Position numbers and translations under genes: made by a program. A DNA stretch of 64,000 nucleotides, taken from the NCBI GenBank assembly GCA_963709425.1, contig CAVPWG010000004.1, forward strand, positions 930,001 to 994,000. Direction: 5' to 3'. This DNA comes from JAICJC01 sp963709425 (lineage in GTDB: Bacteria; Actinomycetota; Thermoleophilia; Gaiellales; JAICJC01). Below are positions 1 to 10,747 of the stretch, piece by piece. Under the pieces are notes generated by a model. That model did not search any database and was not told the DNA's origin. It worked only from the letters and a program-made list of their open reading frames with translations. The stretch's first letter is position 1. The number at the start of each line of letters is the position of its first letter.

Positions 1-1
1 G

Positions 2-1369
2 TCGTGGCACCCGTCCGGGAAGCGGCTCGCGTTCACGTCGATCCTCGAGCCCGACGCCGACATCCACCCGAAGACGCGCCTCTACGAGGTGGCCGCGCGC
101 GGCGGGAGGCCCAAGGAGCTGGTCGCACTCCCCGGCTACGCCGAGCAGCCGGTCTGGTCGCCAGACGGCCGCTGCCTTGCGTTCGTCGGCACCGACATCG
201 CCGGGGCGCCGGACTACGCGGAGCCCACGCTGTGGGTGCGGGAGGGCTCGGACCTGCGCAGCCTGACGGCCCACCTCGACGTCCCGACGACCATCGGGTG
301 GGGCTCCGACCTGCACGACTGGCTCGACGCCGTCGACCCGGTGCCGCTCTGGGACGGCGACGACGTCCTCGCGATCATGAACCGGCGCGGCCGCGACGAG
401 GTGTGGCGCGTCCCGCTGAAGGGCGAGCCAGAGCCCGCGACGACGGGCGATACGACCCTGTCTTCGCTGTCGGTCGGCTCGGGCCGGATCGTCGTCACGG
501 CGACGGGCGATCAGAGCCCGCCCGAGGTGTGCGCCGTCGAGAACGGCCGGCTGCGATCCCTGACCAGCCACGGGGGGTCGTGGCTTCGCCGCAACCCCGC
601 TCCTGTCGTGCGCGAGGTGGATGCCGGCGGCGTGCCGGCGTTCCTGTTCGAGCCGCCGGGCGCGGGCGAGCGGACGGCGATGGTGCTCGCGCCCCACGGC
701 GGGCCGTACGGCTCGCATGCGCCGACGCCCGAGCTCGACACGTGGGTGCTCGTCTCGCGCGGCTACCGCGTCCTCGCGCCCAACATCCGCGGGTCGTGCG
801 GCTACGGCCGCGCGTGGGTCGAGCCCATCCAGGGCAAGTGGGGCGGCCCCGACGCCGACGACCTCGTGACGGTGGTGAAGTGGGCCGTGCGCCGCCGGTT
901 GGCCGACCCGGCCCGGATCGCGGTCATGGGCCTCTCCTACGGGGGCTGGGCCGCCAACTGGCTCGCCGGGGCCGAGCCGAAGCGCTTCTGCTGCGTCGTC
1001 TCCGAGAACGGCGTCGCGTCGATGTCGACGGCCCACGCAGTGTCGTGCTTCGGCGCGTCGTACGACCGCGACATCGGCTACGGGCCGATCGCGACGCATC
1101 AGGACGCGCTGTGGCAGGCCTCACCGCTGCGGATGGCCCACCGCATCGCCGCCCCGATGCTGATGCTCCAGGGCCAGGCCGACCGGATCTGCCCGATCGA
1201 CGACAACTGGCAGCTCTTCGTGGCGCTGCGCGAACGCGGCCACGACGTCGAGCTCGTGCTCTACCCGCAGGAGCACCACGTGATGATGGCGACGGCCCGG
1301 CCGGACCGGCGCGGCGACCGGATGGACCGCGTCGTCAGCTTCCTCGAGCGGCACTGCCCGCCCGGATGA
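2..1369 (+). CDS. S9-family peptidase (prolyl oligopeptidase/acylaminoacyl peptidase type), 5' partial
   Basis: The frame is open from base 2, so the start lies outside the window. The visible 455 residues begin inside a beta-propeller (WHPSGKRLAF, then WSPDGRCLAFVG blade motifs) and pass at about residue 195 into an alpha/beta-hydrolase domain. The catalytic serine sits in GLSYGGW (bases about 930-950), the aspartate probably in GQADRICPIDD and the histidine in PQEHHVM close to the C-terminus, so the triad looks complete. The family cleaves short peptides or acyl-peptides in the cytoplasm. It converges on the ROK kinase gene, and its TGA lies inside one arm of a 20-bp inverted repeat. The family is clear; the substrate is not. 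Confidence 0.9.
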   Translation, partial: SWHPSGKRLAFTSILEPDADIHPKTRLYEVAARGGRPKELVALPGYAEQPVWSPDGRCLAFVGTDIAGAPDYAEPTLWVREGSDLRSLTAHLDVPTTIGWGSDLHDWLDAVDPVPLWDGDDVLAIMNRRGRDEVWRVPLKGEPEPATTGDTTLSSLSVGSGRIVVTATGDQSPPEVCAVENGRLRSLTSHGGSWLRRNPAPVVREVDAGGVPAFLFEPPGAGERTAMVLAPHGGPYGSHAPTPELDTWVLVSRGYRVLAPNIRGSCGYGRAWVEPIQGKWGGPDADDLVTVVKWAVRRRLADPARIAVMGLSYGGWAANWLAGAEPKRFCCVVSENGVASMSTAHAVSCFGASYDRDIGYGPIATHQDALWQASPLRMAHRIAAPMLMLQGQADRICPIDDNWQLFVALRERGHDVELVLYPQEHHVMMATARPDRRGDRMDRVVSFLERHCPPG

Positions 1370-1564
1370 GTGATTCCACGCCCCCGTGATGTCCTGGGCG
1401 GCGAGAACCGAGCATCGCTAGGACGCAGGGAGCGTCGATATTGGTTGAAATATCGACGCGACCGAGGACGCCGCGAGGTGACGGTTCGCAGCCGCAGCTC
1501 CACCACAAGCGCCAACCCGCCACAGAGAGGACGTCCAGGCGCGCGGGGCGTGGAGTCACTCATC
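1365..1564. repeat. 20-bp inverted repeat enclosing a convergent intergenic region
   Basis: The left arm at 1365-1384 reads GATGAGTGATTCCACGCCCC. The reverse complement of 1545-1564 reads GATGAGTGACTCCACGCCCC, a 19 of 20 match. Each arm contains the TGA stop of the gene it flanks (S9 peptidase on plus, ROK kinase on minus), so the two convergent genes end with the same sequence. A perfect 11-bp hairpin lies between the arms at 1432-1459. Origin unknown: it may be a small palindromic insertion or a duplicated termination region. Confidence 0.75.
1432..1459. terminator. Perfect 11-bp stem-loop between convergent genes
   Basis: GCGTCGATATT (1432-1442) pairs perfectly with AATATCGACGC (1449-1459) across the six-base loop GGTTGA. 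It lies midway between the convergent stops of the S9 peptidase and the ROK kinase, which suits a bidirectional terminator. There is no T-tract on either side and the stem is AT-richer than its surroundings, so an operator or part of a palindromic element is also possible. Confidence 0.5.
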
Positions 1565-2519
1565 TCGCGGCGGGCACGAGCAGCGCCGCACCGATCGCGC
1601 CGCCCAGATCCCCGAGCGCCGCGACGTGCACGGCCGGGGGGTTGTCGTCGACGAAGATGTGCGGCCGCATCGCCTTGTCGATCCGGTGTGCATAGTGCTC
1701 GCCGAGCCGCGTCCCGAGTCCCCCGCCGATGATCACGGCCTCGACGTCGAGCAGGTTGCACGCGGATGCGATCCCGGCCCCAAGCGCCTCGATTGCCCGC
1801 TCGATCAGCTCCTTCGCCATGTCGTCTCCGTGGTCGAGTGCGCGCGCCCAGACCCCGCTCGTGAGCTGCGTGCGGTCGCGGTCGCGCATGATCTCGAAGA
1901 GCTTGGTCTTGTGGCCGGCCTTGTGCCGGCGGCGGGCCTCGTGCTCCATCGCCAGCCGGCCCGCGTAGGCCTCCATGCAGCCGACCCGGCCGCACGGGCA
2001 GCGGGCCCCGCCGCGCTTGATCACCATGTGGCCGATCTCGCCCGCCGCACGACGGCCGGTCCAGGCCCTGCCGTTCAGGATGAGCCCACCGCCGACGCCG
2101 GTCCCCCAGAAGACGCCCAGGATCGACCGGTACGGCTTGCCGGCTCCCAGCCGGAACTCCGCCGTCGTCCCGACGCGCACGTCGTTGCCGAGGTGCACGG
2201 CCGCGCCGACCTCGTCCGCGAGGCTCGCGCCGACCGGCACCGGCGCCTCCCAGGCCGAGACGACGTTGCGGGCGTTCGCGACGGTGCCGGCCTCGGCATC
2301 CACCGTGCCCGGCGACCCAACGCCCACGCCGTCGAGCGCCGACGGCTCGACGCCGGCCGAGTCGGCCGCGGCCTTGATCGCCTCGGCGAGGGCCCGGACG
2401 ACCCCCTCGGCGCCGGCGTCCTTGGGCGTCGGCATGCGGTGCTCTCCGAGCACCTTCGAGCGGCTGTCCACGACAACCGCCTGGATCTTCGTGCCTCCGA
2501 GATCGATGCCTCCGCGCAT
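1560..2519 (-). CDS. ROK-family sugar kinase (glucokinase-like)
   Basis: A 319-residue protein starting at the ATG of MRGGIDLGGTKIQ, the phosphate-1 ATP-binding motif that normally opens ROK kinases. The central region has GSPGTVD, the GTGVGGGLILNG segment and the zinc-binding cluster CPCGRVGCMEAYAGR, diagnostic for ROK glucokinases. ROK enzymes phosphorylate glucose or related hexoses with ATP in the cytoplasm; there is no N-terminal helix-turn-helix, so it is not a NagC/XylR-type repressor. It is divergent from the ABC exporter with 48 bp between the starts. The frame remains open upstream of the start, but that extension is antisense to the ABC gene and lacks homology features. Exact sugar unknown. 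Confidence 0.9.
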   Translation of the reverse strand: MRGGIDLGGTKIQAVVVDSRSKVLGEHRMPTPKDAGAEGVVRALAEAIKAAADSAGVEPSALDGVGVGSPGTVDAEAGTVANARNVVSAWEAPVPVGASLADEVGAAVHLGNDVRVGTTAEFRLGAGKPYRSILGVFWGTGVGGGLILNGRAWTGRRAAGEIGHMVIKRGGARCPCGRVGCMEAYAGRLAMEHEARRRHKAGHKTKLFEIMRDRDRTQLTSGVWARALDHGDDMAKELIERAIEALGAGIASACNLLDVEAVIIGGGLGTRLGEHYAHRIDKAMRPHIFVDDNPPAVHVAALGDLGGAIGAALLVPAAR

Positions 2520-2567
2520 GCGCCGTACCTTCCTCGTCGTGTTCGTCCGGACGTTACTCTGCCGCGC

Positions 2568-3539
2568 GTGCCGATACTGGAGTGCCACGATTTGCGCAAG
2601 ACCTTTCCGGGTGGCGTCGAGGCGGTTCGGGGCGTCTCGTTCGAGATCGCAGAGGGCGAGGTGTTCGGGATGCTCGGGCCCAACGGCGCGGGTAAAACGA
2701 CGACCATGCGCATGCTCGGCACGCTGCTGTCGCTCACGTCCGGGACGGCGACGGTCGCCGGATATGACGTCGCGCGCGATCCCGCGGCCGTGCGGCGCAC
2801 GATCGGCTTCGCGCTCCAGGAGGCGGGCCTGGCGAAGTACTCGACCGGCCGCGAGCACCTGCTGCTCATGGGTCGCCTGTACGGGCTCTCGCGCGCCGAG
2901 AGCCGGGCCCGCGCGAATGAGCTGCTCGAGCTCTTCCAGCTCGAGGAGGCGGCCGACCGGCTCGTGCGGACCTACTCGGGCGGCATGCGGCGCCGGATCG
3001 ACCTGGCGTGCGGGCTCGTCCACCGACCGAAGCTGCTCTTCCTCGACGAGCCCACGACGGGCGTCGACCCCGCTTCGCGGGCGGCGCTCTGGTCGGAGCT
3101 CGGCCGGCTGCGCGAGTCGGGCGTCTCGCTCTTCCTGACAACGCACTACCTCGAGGAGGCCGACCGGCTGTGCGAGCGGCTGGCGATCGTCGACCGTGGC
3201 ATCGTGGTCGCCGAGGGCACCCCGGACGAGCTCAAGGCGGGGATCGGCGCGGACGTGGTGACGGTGGCGGTCGACTCGTCCGAGGTGGTCGCCGCGAGGG
3301 CGGCGCTCGAGACGATCGGCCGGCTGCGATCGCCCGAGCCCGAGAGCGTCTCGATCGAGGCGGCCGACGGCGCCGGCGCCGTCGTCTCGGTCGTGGAGCG
3401 GCTCGGAGCGGCGGGCATCAGGCCGCGCACGGTGACGGTCGCCCGCCCGACCCTCGACGACGTCTTCCTGCTCCACACCGGCGCGACGATCGAGGGGCGC
3501 GAGGGCGAGGGTCAGGCCGAGAGCGGAGTGGCCGCATGA
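2568..3539 (+). CDS. ABC-2 type exporter, ATP-binding subunit (DrrA-like)
   Basis: The protein is 323 residues from the GTG of VPILECHDLRKTF. Walker A is GPNGAGKTTT, the signature is YSGGMRRRIDLA, Walker B is LLFLDEPTTGVDP and the switch histidine is in TTHYLEEAD, so the ATPase core is complete. A C-terminal extension of about 90 residues follows, as in daunorubicin-resistance DrrA proteins. It pairs with the permease immediately downstream: the stop and the permease start overlap as ATGA. The complex probably exports a lipophilic compound or drug, but the substrate cannot be read from sequence. An upstream in-frame extension is antisense to the ROK gene and was left out. Confidence 0.93.
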   Translation: MPILECHDLRKTFPGGVEAVRGVSFEIAEGEVFGMLGPNGAGKTTTMRMLGTLLSLTSGTATVAGYDVARDPAAVRRTIGFALQEAGLAKYSTGREHLLLMGRLYGLSRAESRARANELLELFQLEEAADRLVRTYSGGMRRRIDLACGLVHRPKLLFLDEPTTGVDPASRAALWSELGRLRESGVSLFLTTHYLEEADRLCERLAIVDRGIVVAEGTPDELKAGIGADVVTVAVDSSEVVAARAALETIGRLRSPEPESVSIEAADGAGAVVSVVERLGAAGIRPRTVTVARPTLDDVFLLHTGATIEGREGEGQAESGVAA

Positions 3540-4306
3540 GCACCGGGGTCCTCGCGTCGGCCGTCCTCTGCCGGCGCGCCCTGCGCGAGATCCCGCGCGT
3601 GCCCGGCCGGATCGCGTTCCCGATGCTGATCCCGATCCTCCAGATGATCCTCTTCGCGGCGGTCTTCCAGAACTTCGGCCAGTACCGCACCGCCTCGTCG
3701 AGCAGCACGATCGAGTTCCTGGCGGCCGGGCAGGTGGCGCTGTCCGTGCTCGTCGGCGCGGGCGGGGCGGGGTTCCAGATGGTGCAGGACATCGACTCCG
3801 GGTTCTTCGACAAGCTGCGGGTCGCGCCGATCCCGCGGCTCTCGATCGTGGTCGGGCTGCTCGCGACCGACGCCGTGCGCCTGGCGACGCACGTCCTCGT
3901 CGTTACGTGCGTGGCACTCCTGATAGGCGCCAAGCTCGAGGCGGGATTCCCAGGCCTCCTCGTCATGATGCTGCTTGGGGGCTTCTTCGGCGCGATGTGG
4001 TCGGGGATCTCGCTGAACGTCGCCCTGCGGACGAAGAACGCCGAGATCACGGGCGCCTCGAACGTCTTCATCTTCCCGCTCTACTTCGCCTCGACGGCCT
4101 TCGTCCCGTACGACCTGCTGCCGTCGTGGCTTCAGACCCTGAACAAGGTGAACCCGGTGAGCTACCTCGTCGACGGGATGCGCGCGCTGATGCTCGAAGG
4201 CTGGCAGTGGGGCACGATCGGCGAGGCGTTCCTCGCGGCGGCCGCGGTCGGCGCGGTCACGCTGCCGCTCGCCGTGCAGGCGTTCCGGCGGTCCGTGCAG
4301 ACGTGA
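3536..4306 (+). CDS. ABC-2 type exporter, permease subunit (DrrB-like)
   Basis: A 256-residue membrane protein beginning MSTGVLASAVLCRRALREIPR; the ATG overlaps the ATPase stop by 4 bp. About six hydrophobic segments are visible, and the C-terminal third has NKVNPVSYLVDGMRALM, typical of ABC-2 permeases of the DrrB/NodJ type. It should form the membrane channel of the exporter with the preceding ATPase. The start is fixed by the coupled overlap; longer open frame upstream is a shadow of the ATPase gene. It converges on the GGDEF-EAL gene with only 12 bp between stops. Confidence 0.92.
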   Translation: MSTGVLASAVLCRRALREIPRVPGRIAFPMLIPILQMILFAAVFQNFGQYRTASSSSTIEFLAAGQVALSVLVGAGGAGFQMVQDIDSGFFDKLRVAPIPRLSIVVGLLATDAVRLATHVLVVTCVALLIGAKLEAGFPGLLVMMLLGGFFGAMWSGISLNVALRTKNAEITGASNVFIFPLYFASTAFVPYDLLPSWLQTLNKVNPVSYLVDGMRALMLEGWQWGTIGEAFLAAAAVGAVTLPLAVQAFRRSVQT

Positions 4307-4318
4307 CGGCGCCGGCCG

Positions 4319-6052
4319 CTAGGCGGCGCGGCGAACGGTGCGGGCGCGGAGCTCGGCGATCTGCTCCGCGGGCACCGCGCGGCTGAAGTAGAAGCCCTGG
4401 CCGAGCATGCAGCCGTGCTCGACGAGGAACCGGCGCTGCGCCTCCGTCTCGACGCCCTCGGCCAGTGGCTCGAGGCCGAGGTTCCGAGCCAGCTGGACGA
4501 TCGTCGCGACGAGCAACGAGACGCGCCTGTCCTCGGGTACAGCGGCGACGAATGACCGATCGATCTTGAGCGTCGTCACCCGCATCTGCGAGAGCCGCTC
4601 GAGCGACGAATGGCCGGTGCCGAAGTCGTCGATCGCAACCCGCAGGCCCCGCTCGTGGAGGTCGGCCATGATCGGCTCGAGGGTGCCCGGCCGGGCGATC
4701 GCGGCCGACTCGGTGATCTCGATCATGAGGCGGTCGGCAGGGATGCCCGACGCGCGGATCGCGGCGAGCACGCGCTTGATCTCGGCGGGGCGCCACATGA
4801 GCGCGGGCATGTTGACCGACGCGTAGAGGTCGACGCCGTTGCGGCGCCACTCCGCGACCTGGGCGCAGGCCGACTCCACGACCCAGTCCGAGATCGGGCC
4901 GATCAGCCCGGCGCGCTCGGCGAGCGGTACGAAGGAGTCCGGGCCGACGAGGCCGCGCTCGCCGTCGTTCCAGCGGATGAGCGCCTCGACACCGACCATG
5001 CGGCCCTCGTCGAGGGCCACGAGCGGCTGGTAGTGGAGCACGAGCTCGTCGCGCTCGAGCGCATGGCGCAGGCGGGCGACGGTTGCGAGCTGGTCGGCAG
5101 CGTCGAGGCTCGAGAAGATCGCCGGCCGCTGTGCCAGCCGCTCGGCCTGCTTCGCCCGGTACATCGCGATGTCGGCCCTCGACAGGAGCTCCTCGCCGCT
5201 TTCGGCGTCGGCCGGGTAGAGGCTCGCGCCGATGCTCGCGAACGTGTAGAGCTCGCCCGGCGTCAGGTTAACCGGCTCGCTCAGGGCGGCGCGGATGTTC
5301 TCGGCGACCCGCTCGGCGGCTTCGACCGCGCCCTCGGGATCGATGTCGGCGACGAGGACGAGGAACTCGTCGCCGCCGAGCCGGGCGACCACATCGGTCG
5401 CACGGACGGCTTCACGGAGCCGATCGGCGACGACGCGCAGGAGCTCGTCTCCGGTCGTGTGGCCGTGGCTGTCGTTCACAAGCTTGAAGTCGTCGAGGTC
5501 GACGAAGAGGACTGCGACCGCCCTGTTGCCGCGCTGGGCCCGCGCGATCGCGTGCTCGAGATGTTCCTGGAAGAGCAGGCGGTTGGGCAGGTCGGTGAGG
5601 GCGTCGTGATAGGCAAGGTGGGCGAGCCGTGCCTGCGCCGCGATCAGCTCAGCGGCGGAGCGGCGGCGATCGGTCACGTCGGCGACGATCCCGTCGACCA
5701 GGCGGCGGCCGCCCTCGGTCCGGGGCCGCGCGCGCTCCCACACCCAGCGGGTGACGCCGTCGAAGCCCACCAGCCGGTACTCGAGCTCGCCCGGCTCGCC
5801 GTCCTTCAGAGCGTCGCAGAACTCCTCGTACGCGGGCCGGTCGCCGGGATGGACGGCCGCCTCCCAGGCATCCTCCTCGTCGACGCCCTCCGGGATGGGG
5901 CCGACGAGGCTCGTGACCCCCGCACCGATGAACTCGTTGCAGCGATAGGCGCCGTCGTCGAACCACTCCATCTCGTAGATGTGGACCGCGGCCGCGCCGG
6001 CGACGCGGCGGAGGACGTCGATCGTGTCGCTGCGTGGTTCGTCTGCGGGCAT
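4319..6052 (-). CDS. PAS-GGDEF-EAL bifunctional cyclic-di-GMP protein
   Basis: A soluble 577-residue protein: PAS fold at about 15-130, GGDEF domain about 148-305, EAL domain about 315-570. The diguanylate cyclase site is intact (RLGGDEF, residues 225-230), with an inhibitory RxxD site (RATD) five residues upstream. The phosphodiesterase motifs are also intact: VEALIRW, EITES, IDDFGTGHSS, KIDRSFV, AEGVET and QGFYFS. It could therefore both make and degrade cyclic di-GMP, the PAS domain presumably deciding which. There are no membrane segments. It resembles the second GGDEF-EAL gene near 54-56 kb in the last two domains, differing in the sensory part. Confidence 0.93.
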   Translation of the reverse strand: MPADEPRSDTIDVLRRVAGAAAVHIYEMEWFDDGAYRCNEFIGAGVTSLVGPIPEGVDEEDAWEAAVHPGDRPAYEEFCDALKDGEPGELEYRLVGFDGVTRWVWERARPRTEGGRRLVDGIVADVTDRRRSAAELIAAQARLAHLAYHDALTDLPNRLLFQEHLEHAIARAQRGNRAVAVLFVDLDDFKLVNDSHGHTTGDELLRVVADRLREAVRATDVVARLGGDEFLVLVADIDPEGAVEAAERVAENIRAALSEPVNLTPGELYTFASIGASLYPADAESGEELLSRADIAMYRAKQAERLAQRPAIFSSLDAADQLATVARLRHALERDELVLHYQPLVALDEGRMVGVEALIRWNDGERGLVGPDSFVPLAERAGLIGPISDWVVESACAQVAEWRRNGVDLYASVNMPALMWRPAEIKRVLAAIRASGIPADRLMIEITESAAIARPGTLEPIMADLHERGLRVAIDDFGTGHSSLERLSQMRVTTLKIDRSFVAAVPEDRRVSLLVATIVQLARNLGLEPLAEGVETEAQRRFLVEHGCMLGQGFYFSRAVPAEQIAELRARTVRRAA

Positions 6053-6068
6053 CTGCCCGATTCATCGG

Positions 6069-6842
6069 CTAATCGGGGCTCGTGCTAGAGGGCACGAATC
6101 TTCGCCCCGCGAGATCAACGCCGAACAGGTCGCGCAGGACCGCGGTTCGATCTGCCTCGCTTTCCAGCTCGCGCTCGCTGCGACCGTGGTTCGTGGTGGT
6201 GATCAGCCGCATGCCGGCGAGGCTCACGCGGCCATCCTCGGTCGCACGGCTGCACATCGGCGCCTGGAGGAAGTGGGAGCCCGGCGACGTCTGCTGGAGC
6301 ACGCACATCTCGGCAAACTCGTCCATCCGCCGCGGCTCGAGCGCGAACGCGTATTGAGGTACGCCGTTCTCGTGGAGCGCCATTCGCCCGTCGGGGCCGC
6401 TCGTCACGCGGTACGTGTTGCCGTCGCGGGCCTGGTCTCCGTCGTCATCGAGGCGGAGCGGGCGCGTGAAGCTCGCGCCGAAGCCAACGTCGGCGAGCCA
6501 TTGCCGGTCGAGGTCGACCCGGAGGGTCAGGTGGGCGAAGTCGGGGGACGGCGGATCGCTCAGAACGACCGCCGCCGAGTATCGGGTCACGGCGAAGCCC
6601 AGCGCCTCGAGCAGGAGCGCGAAGAGCCCGTTCAGCTCGTAGCACCAGCCGCCCCGGCGGCGGGTGACGACCTTGTCGAAGACGTGCTCCGGGTCGAGGA
6701 CGTTCGCGACGCCGAGGTGGATGTCGAGGTTCTCGAACGGCACCGCCAGCATGTGGGCGCGGTGCAGCTCCGACAGCGTGCGCTCGCTCGGCTCACGCGA
6801 CCCGACGTAGGAGATGCGCTCGAGATACGCGTCGACGTCCAC
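6069..6842 (-). CDS. Arylamine N-acetyltransferase
   Basis: A 257-residue protein from the GTG of VDVDAYLERISYVG, which matches the usual NAT N-terminus (an alternative ATG lies 81 bp upstream at 6923). The catalytic cysteine is in RRRGGWCYELN, the histidine in FAHLTLRV and the aspartate in LADVGFG, so the Cys-His-Asp triad is complete. NATs transfer acetyl from acetyl-CoA to arylamines and hydrazines. The neighbour on the left is a GGDEF-EAL gene 16 bp away on the same strand; the right side is the REP/RAYT region. An arylamine-modifying enzyme is of interest given the aromatic catabolic island near 20 kb, though any link is only inference. Confidence 0.92.
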   Translation of the reverse strand: MDVDAYLERISYVGSREPSERTLSELHRAHMLAVPFENLDIHLGVANVLDPEHVFDKVVTRRRGGWCYELNGLFALLLEALGFAVTRYSAAVVLSDPPSPDFAHLTLRVDLDRQWLADVGFGASFTRPLRLDDDGDQARDGNTYRVTSGPDGRMALHENGVPQYAFALEPRRMDEFAEMCVLQQTSPGSHFLQAPMCSRATEDGRVSLAGMRLITTTNHGRSERELESEADRTAVLRDLFGVDLAGRRFVPSSTSPD

Positions 6843-6931
6843 CGGCGGCAGGGTACCGCTCGGGCGTACCACCGTGGCGGGCCCGAAACGGGCGCGGCAC
6901 GGGCCCCACGAGCGTTCACCCACCAGGCAAC

Positions 6932-6944
6932 GGGGTCTGACCCC
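6932..6944. repeat. REP-type palindrome next to the RAYT gene
   Basis: GGGGTCTGACCCC, a 13-bp palindrome with four-base GGGG/CCCC arms plus T-A and C-G pairs, lies 82 bp upstream of the RAYT start. The same core occurs at 23110, 28744 and 45036. RAYT transposases are known to act on short palindromes of this kind. Confidence 0.7.
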
Positions 6945-7555
6945 GGCGCGTCGCCGTGCGTGGATTGGCGCGGTGGTGTGACGGTGTGGCGTGATTCGTT
7001 GCGACTCGGCGGCTTAGGGTCGCCGGATGGCTCGGCCACCTCGTCCGTTGATCGCCGGCGGCGTCTACCACGTGTTCAACCGTGGGGTGGCGCGCCTGCC
7101 GATCTTCGTCGACACGCGCGACCGCGTTCGGTTCCTCGACGGTCTCGCCGAAGTGGTCGACCGGGGGTCGTGGTCATGCCTCGCGTACTGCCTGATGGGG
7201 AACCACTTCCACCTGCTCGTCCGCACTCCCGGCCCCGATCTCGACCGCGGCATGCAACGCCTCCAGGGCCTCTACGCTCAGTCGTTCAACCGCCGCCACG
7301 ACCGCGAGGGCCACCTGTTCCATCGCCGGTACGGCACGACCGTGCTCGACGATGACGACCTGATCCGGTACGTGACGCGGTACATCGTCCAGAACCCCGT
7401 CGCTGCCGGTCTGTGCAGGACGCCCGGTGATTGGCCGTGGTCGAGCCACCGCGCGACGCTCGGAAGCGTCGCCGAGCCGCGATACCTGGCCGCCGAGGGG
7501 CTGCTTCGCCTCTTCGGCGGCCGGACCGCCTATCGCGAGTACGTCGACCCGGGGA

Positions 7556-9841
<2,286 letters not shown>

Positions 9842-9870
9842 GACCGGAGCATAGCGGAAATAGTTGAGGT

Positions 9871-9907
9871 TGTGAAACATCCACTCTCTCCATTATGATG
9901 GTTCACA
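9871..9907. promoter_or_regulatory. Candidate MarR operator between lon and marR
   Basis: TGTGAAACATC (9871-9881) and GATGGTTCACA (9897-9907) are inverted copies matching at 10 of 11 positions, separated by 15 bp. The repeat sits in the divergent lon/marR promoter region and its right half overlaps the marR start codons. That fits autorepression by the MarR protein and possibly control of lon. Confidence 0.45.
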
Positions 9908-10329
9908 TGGATGACACCTGGGAGCTCCTGATGGATCTGGTGATGGCCGAACGCACCCGAATTCCCCAGATTGCGGCCGAATTCCAGCTCTCGCCGCCAC
10001 AGGCGCACGCCCTTCGGATGCTCGAGCCCGAGCAGCCGCTGCCGATGGGGCGGCTGGCCTGCGCGCTCGGATGCGACGCGTCGAACGTCACCGGCATCGT
10101 CGACCGGCTGGAGCAGCGCGGCCTCATCGAGCGGCGCCCGTCCGACCGTGACCGGCGTGTGAAAGTGCTCGTCGTGACGTCGCAGGGGGCGCAGGTGCGA
10201 AAGGCGCTCATGATCCGGCTCAGCGAGCCACCGCAGTCCATCGCAGCGCTGTCCCCGGCCGATCGCAGGCGGCTCGCCGGGCTCCTGCGCCGGGCGCTCA
10301 GCCGAGCAGCCGCCGCACCAGCGCGATGA
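9895..10329 (+). CDS. MarR-family transcriptional regulator
   Basis: A 144-residue winged-helix protein. The recognition region MGRLACALGCDASNVTGIVDRLEQRGLIERRPSDRDRRVKVLV is the classic MarR helix-turn-helix plus wing, with the conserved DxRxxxV core (SDRDRRVKV). MarR dimers usually repress efflux or stress genes and release DNA on binding phenolic ligands. Three in-frame ATGs (9895, 9898, 9907) lie within 12 bp and none has a good ribosome-binding site, so the start is uncertain and translation may be near-leaderless. The 3' end overlaps the convergent hypothetical gene by 32 bp. Likely targets are itself and perhaps lon. Confidence 0.88.
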   Translation: MMVHMDDTWELLMDLVMAERTRIPQIAAEFQLSPPQAHALRMLEPEQPLPMGRLACALGCDASNVTGIVDRLEQRGLIERRPSDRDRRVKVLVVTSQGAQVRKALMIRLSEPPQSIAALSPADRRRLAGLLRRALSRAAAAPAR

Positions 10330-10747
10330 TCTGATCCGCGGGCGCGTGCTCGGCCGCGAAGCGAAGCGCCGTTGCCGCGAGCCCGTTCAGCCGTCCGGCC
10401 GCCTCGGCGTCGTCGATCGCGCGCATGAGCCCGGCGCGGGCCGCGTCCGCCAGCCGCTCGTCGGTGATGTCGTGCGTCCGGCGGAAGGCCTCAAGCCGTG
10501 CGTCGCTGGCGAAGGCCAGCACGAGGTCCTCCCGCGAGACGTGGAGCTCGCACGCGGCGCCCGCCAGCGCCGAGAGCGCGACCCGGTTCTCGACGTCGGT
10601 CAGCCCGTGCGTGTCGCGCCACGGGTACGGCGCACACGGGTCGGCCACCGCGGCCGGGGCGTAGTCGAGGCCGCCGGCCGCCAGCTCGACGCCGAGAACC
10701 AGGACGACCGCCACGACCGCGACCGCCGGCAGGCGAAGGGCGTTCAT
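10298..10747 (-). CDS. Hypothetical exported or membrane-anchored protein
   Basis: A 149-residue protein with no family I recognise. Residues about 5-28 are a single hydrophobic stretch (LPAVAVVAVVLVLGVELAAG) that could be a signal peptide or anchor. The rest is an alanine-rich, probably helical domain with two cysteines (ADPCAPYPW and AACELHV). Its ATG overlaps the MFS stop by 4 bp, so it is the last gene of the TetR-MMPL-MFS efflux operon and is probably translated with the transporter. It may be an accessory factor of the efflux system, but nothing in the sequence proves that. Confidence 0.65.
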   Translation of the reverse strand: MNALRLPAVAVVAVVLVLGVELAAGGLDYAPAAVADPCAPYPWRDTHGLTDVENRVALSALAGAACELHVSREDLVLAFASDARLEAFRRTHDITDERLADAARAGLMRAIDDAEAAGRLNGLAATALRFAAEHAPADQIIALVRRLLG

